A stretch of DNA of 64,000 nucleotides from Marinobacterium arenosum (GTDB taxonomy: Bacteria > Pseudomonadota > Gammaproteobacteria > Pseudomonadales > Balneatricaceae). Shown in pieces: positions 62,236-64,000 of this stretch (position 1 is its first letter; the number at the start of each line of letters is the position of its first letter). The stretch spans positions 62,001 through 126,000 of the forward strand of contig NZ_JAILYN010000007.1 of NCBI RefSeq assembly GCF_019795155.1, in the 5' to 3' direction. A program made the position numbers and the translations under genes. Under the pieces are notes generated by a model that did not search any database, had not been told where the DNA came from, and saw only the letters and a list, made by a program, of their open reading frames with translations.

Positions 62236-63651
62236 TCAGTCGCTTTGCTCGCTGGCGATCAGCCAGCGCTCGCCTACCCGCTGCCAGCGGATGGTCTTGG
62301 TGACTGTGTCCTGGTAGCGGTCGGCGCGGTAGTGCTGTTCGAAGACGGTCTCGGCCCGGTTCTCATCCAGCATTCGCAGCTCGATCCGATCCACAGTGAC
62401 CTTGATGAATTTGGGCCGCTTCAGGCGCTGGTTACGTTGCTTGACCCAGTCCTGATGCGAGGTGCGCTGGTCGGGCCGGTAGTCGTCCACGTAGTAGGCC
62501 AGGTAGGCGGTGATGTCCTGGTCCGACCAGGCTGCCGCCCAGTCGCGCAAACTCTGTTCCACCGCTGCGGCCACGTTGCTGGCGCTGTCGGCCGGTGTGT
62601 TGGTGGCGACTGTCTCAGCATTAGCCGTACGGGTGAGATTGTCGTTGGCAGCCGGGGGGGCGGTTGTGGACACCGGTGCGACCGGCTCGGCGCTGGCCAT
62701 CTCCCCGCCGGGTGCCAGGGTGGCCGGTTCAGCCGTGGCAGCCGCCCTGTCTTGCTGTTGCGATACAGCCGGCGCTTGGCGGGTTACCGCGATCAGTGCT
62801 GCGGCGGCCGGTGCATCGACTTCAGGCTGCTGGGCACTGCCGGATCGGGCCGCTCTGTGCTGGGCGGCCCGGTCCTGGGCGGCTCGCACCAGCTCGACCT
62901 GGAATTCGGCGGCTTCGTCGCGGCTCAGCGGCTGGCTGCTGTGTTGCGACACGGTCATCAGTCGCGCCGGTGCATTGGCGACATGTGACGGGCTTTCGGC
63001 GATACGGTCCAGTTCGGCCAGGTCCGGTGTTGGTGCCTGGCTACCCAGGTTCAACGCCCGGTTGTAGGCCTGCGATGCCAGGGTGGTGTACAGCGAGCGC
63101 AGGTTGCTCTGGATGCGGGCATAGCTGGGATGGGTTTCAAAGGCTTGCTGCAGGGTGCTGATCGCCCGGTTCATATCGCCCCGGTTGGCGTAGATCACCG
63201 CCAGGTTGTTGAGCGGCTCCGGCAGCTCCGGGTGTTGCTCGGACAGCTGCCTGAACACATATTCGGCCTGCTGGGTCTGGCCCATCTGGTTGAGCAGAAC
63301 CCCCTGCATCAGGCGCAGGTCTGGGTTGTCCGGATAACGTTGCAACAACTGTCCGGTCAGTGCCATCGCCTCATCGGTTCGCTGGGCAGCAGCCAGCTGC
63401 TTGATCCGTGCCAGGGCGTTGTCCATCGCCTGCGTGTGGTTGGCCGACTGGGTCGGCGGGCTCGCCGTTGCCATTGTCGTTGCGACCGGTGCCGTGGGCG
63501 CAGTGACCGGCATCAGCGCAGCTGTCGCCTGCTGGTCCTGGCTTTCTGCAGCTTGAATGGAGGCACTGTCCATGCTGCTGCAGGCGGCGCTGAAGATGGC
63601 GACCCCGGAGATGATCGCCGTACGCAATAAACTTTTGTGATTACCTACCAT
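62236..63651 (-). CDS. TPR lipoprotein with C-terminal NTF2-like domain
   Basis: A 471-residue lipoprotein. Signal and lipobox (IISGVAIFSAAC, Cys24) are followed by TPR repeats (about 70-200; NPDLRLMQGVLLNQMGQTQQ, then LPEPLNNLAVIYANRGDMNR), a low-complexity Ala/Pro/Gln linker (about 245-355) and an NTF2-like domain (about 362-471; SLRDWAAAWSDQDITAYLAY, then AETVFEQHYRADRYQDTVTK). The last domain is clearly related to that of the neighbouring L,D-transpeptidase. It is likely a periplasm-facing scaffold. Function is not known. Confidence 0.88.
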   Translation of the reverse strand: MVGNHKSLLRTAIISGVAIFSAACSSMDSASIQAAESQDQQATAALMPVTAPTAPVATTMATASPPTQSANHTQAMDNALARIKQLAAAQRTDEAMALTGQLLQRYPDNPDLRLMQGVLLNQMGQTQQAEYVFRQLSEQHPELPEPLNNLAVIYANRGDMNRAISTLQQAFETHPSYARIQSNLRSLYTTLASQAYNRALNLGSQAPTPDLAELDRIAESPSHVANAPARLMTVSQHSSQPLSRDEAAEFQVELVRAAQDRAAQHRAARSGSAQQPEVDAPAAAALIAVTRQAPAVSQQQDRAAATAEPATLAPGGEMASAEPVAPVSTTAPPAANDNLTRTANAETVATNTPADSASNVAAAVEQSLRDWAAAWSDQDITAYLAYYVDDYRPDQRTSHQDWVKQRNQRLKRPKFIKVTVDRIELRMLDENRAETVFEQHYRADRYQDTVTKTIRWQRVGERWLIASEQSD

Positions 63652-63689
63652 GTTGTCACTAATTGACGCATCTGCTCATTCGATGGCCG

Positions 63690-63719
63690 ATTATAGCCGG
63701 ATGGGATCGTTGAAGTCAC
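63690..63719 (-). promoter_or_regulatory. Sigma-70 promoter for the TPR lipoprotein gene
   Basis: On the minus strand GTGACT (63719-63714) and a perfect TATAAT (63695-63690) are 18 bases apart, giving a short leader of about 35 bases to the ATG at 63651. Confidence 0.6.
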
Positions 63720-63917
63720 AGGATCAGATCATTCAAGTCGTTGTTTTTGGCGCGCTAAGTTGATCTCCTGCCAGGACTGGCGGGGTTATCGGAGCGGGAT
63801 AATCACAGTGGGCAAGCCGTGCCGCTGTTGCGGCGGATAACCCCGCTGTCGGCGCTATTGTCAGTGATCTTGCCGGTTTGCCGCCGGCTGGTGGATGTAC
63901 CATTTCCGGCGGCCAGC
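63720..63917. other. Intergenic stretch without recognised features
   Basis: Nothing recognisable was found between the two divergent promoters: no ORF of note, no repeat seen elsewhere in the window, and no strong hairpin. Confidence 0.4.
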
Positions 63918-63946
63918 TTAATCGGGCGCGGCACCTTGGCTACAAT
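63918..63946 (+). promoter_or_regulatory. Sigma-70 promoter near the right edge
   Basis: TTAATC (63918-63923) and TACAAT (63941-63946) are separated by exactly 17 bases. They stand about 37 bases before a possible GTG start at 63983. Confidence 0.55.
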
Positions 63947-63982
63947 GGTGCCTTTGCCACTGTAATCAGGAGATGCCGTCCA

Positions 63983-64000
63983 GTGAGTGCTGAAACCACG
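63983..64000 (+). CDS. Possible start of a gene cut by the right edge
   Basis: GTG AGT GCT GAA ACC ACG (MSAETT) follows AGGAG (63968-63972) at 10-base distance and lies downstream of a good promoter. Only six codons are visible, so the product cannot be named. The ATG at 63973 reads into a stop after six codons. Confidence 0.35.

Overview
The window is high-GC DNA from a motile gammaproteobacterium. ZipA, YheU, bifunctional MnmC, CcmH/CcmI and a polar-flagellum FlhF/FlhG/FliA block followed by che, mot and ParC/ParP genes all point there. The che-to-ccm junction and the long LigA with an enlarged zinc-finger region resemble Pseudomonas-like lineages. No rRNA, tRNA, CRISPR array, prophage or transposase gene was seen. 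No species can be named from the sequence.

Layout. 1-1370: end of a DUF294-type protein and a DEDDh exonuclease. 1548-30295: a nearly unbroken flagellar and chemotaxis locus (fliEFGHIJKLMNOPQR-flhBA-flhFG-fliA-cheYZAB-motCD-parC-parP-DUF2802), almost all on the plus strand. Two good sigma-54 promoters stand before fliE and flhA. A minus-strand pair encoding an FlhB C-domain-like protein and a second FliK-like protein follows. 32501-39509: the complete cytochrome c maturation operon ccmABCDEFGHI. 39590-45230: zipA, ligA, a small lipoprotein gene, yheU and a DUF4126 membrane protein. 45231-50405: two clusters of REP-like and stem-loop repeats around a three-gene block (CBS-domain protein, mnmC, nucleotide-sugar dehydrogenase). 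50406-60380, minus strand: a HIT protein, the prkA-yeaH-spoVR operon with a clear terminator, and a branched-chain dehydrogenase set (amino-acid dehydrogenase, E1 alpha, E1 beta, E2). 60785-63651: an L,D-transpeptidase facing a TPR lipoprotein, both ending in the same NTF2-like domain. A new gene seems to start at the right edge.

How the genes work together. The fli/flh genes build the MS ring, C ring, export gate and ATPase. FlhF and FlhG set pole and number, FliA drives late genes, and the Che proteins with MotC/MotD control rotation. ParC and ParP position the chemotaxis array. The Ccm proteins carry haem across the membrane and attach it to c-type cytochromes. The bkd-like set would deaminate branched-chain amino acids and oxidise the resulting 2-oxo acids.

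Most notable points: (i) no canonical cheW where it usually sits; (ii) an FlhB-C/FliK-C gene pair separate from the main export genes; (iii) three internal CheA motifs resembling the CheY-binding peptides of FliM and CheZ; (iv) a 267-bp non-coding element with 24-bp terminal inverted repeats lying across the fliK stop codon; (v) repeat clusters bracketing an orphan sugar dehydrogenase block; (vi) a 32-codon ORF linking fliG and fliH by start/stop overlaps.
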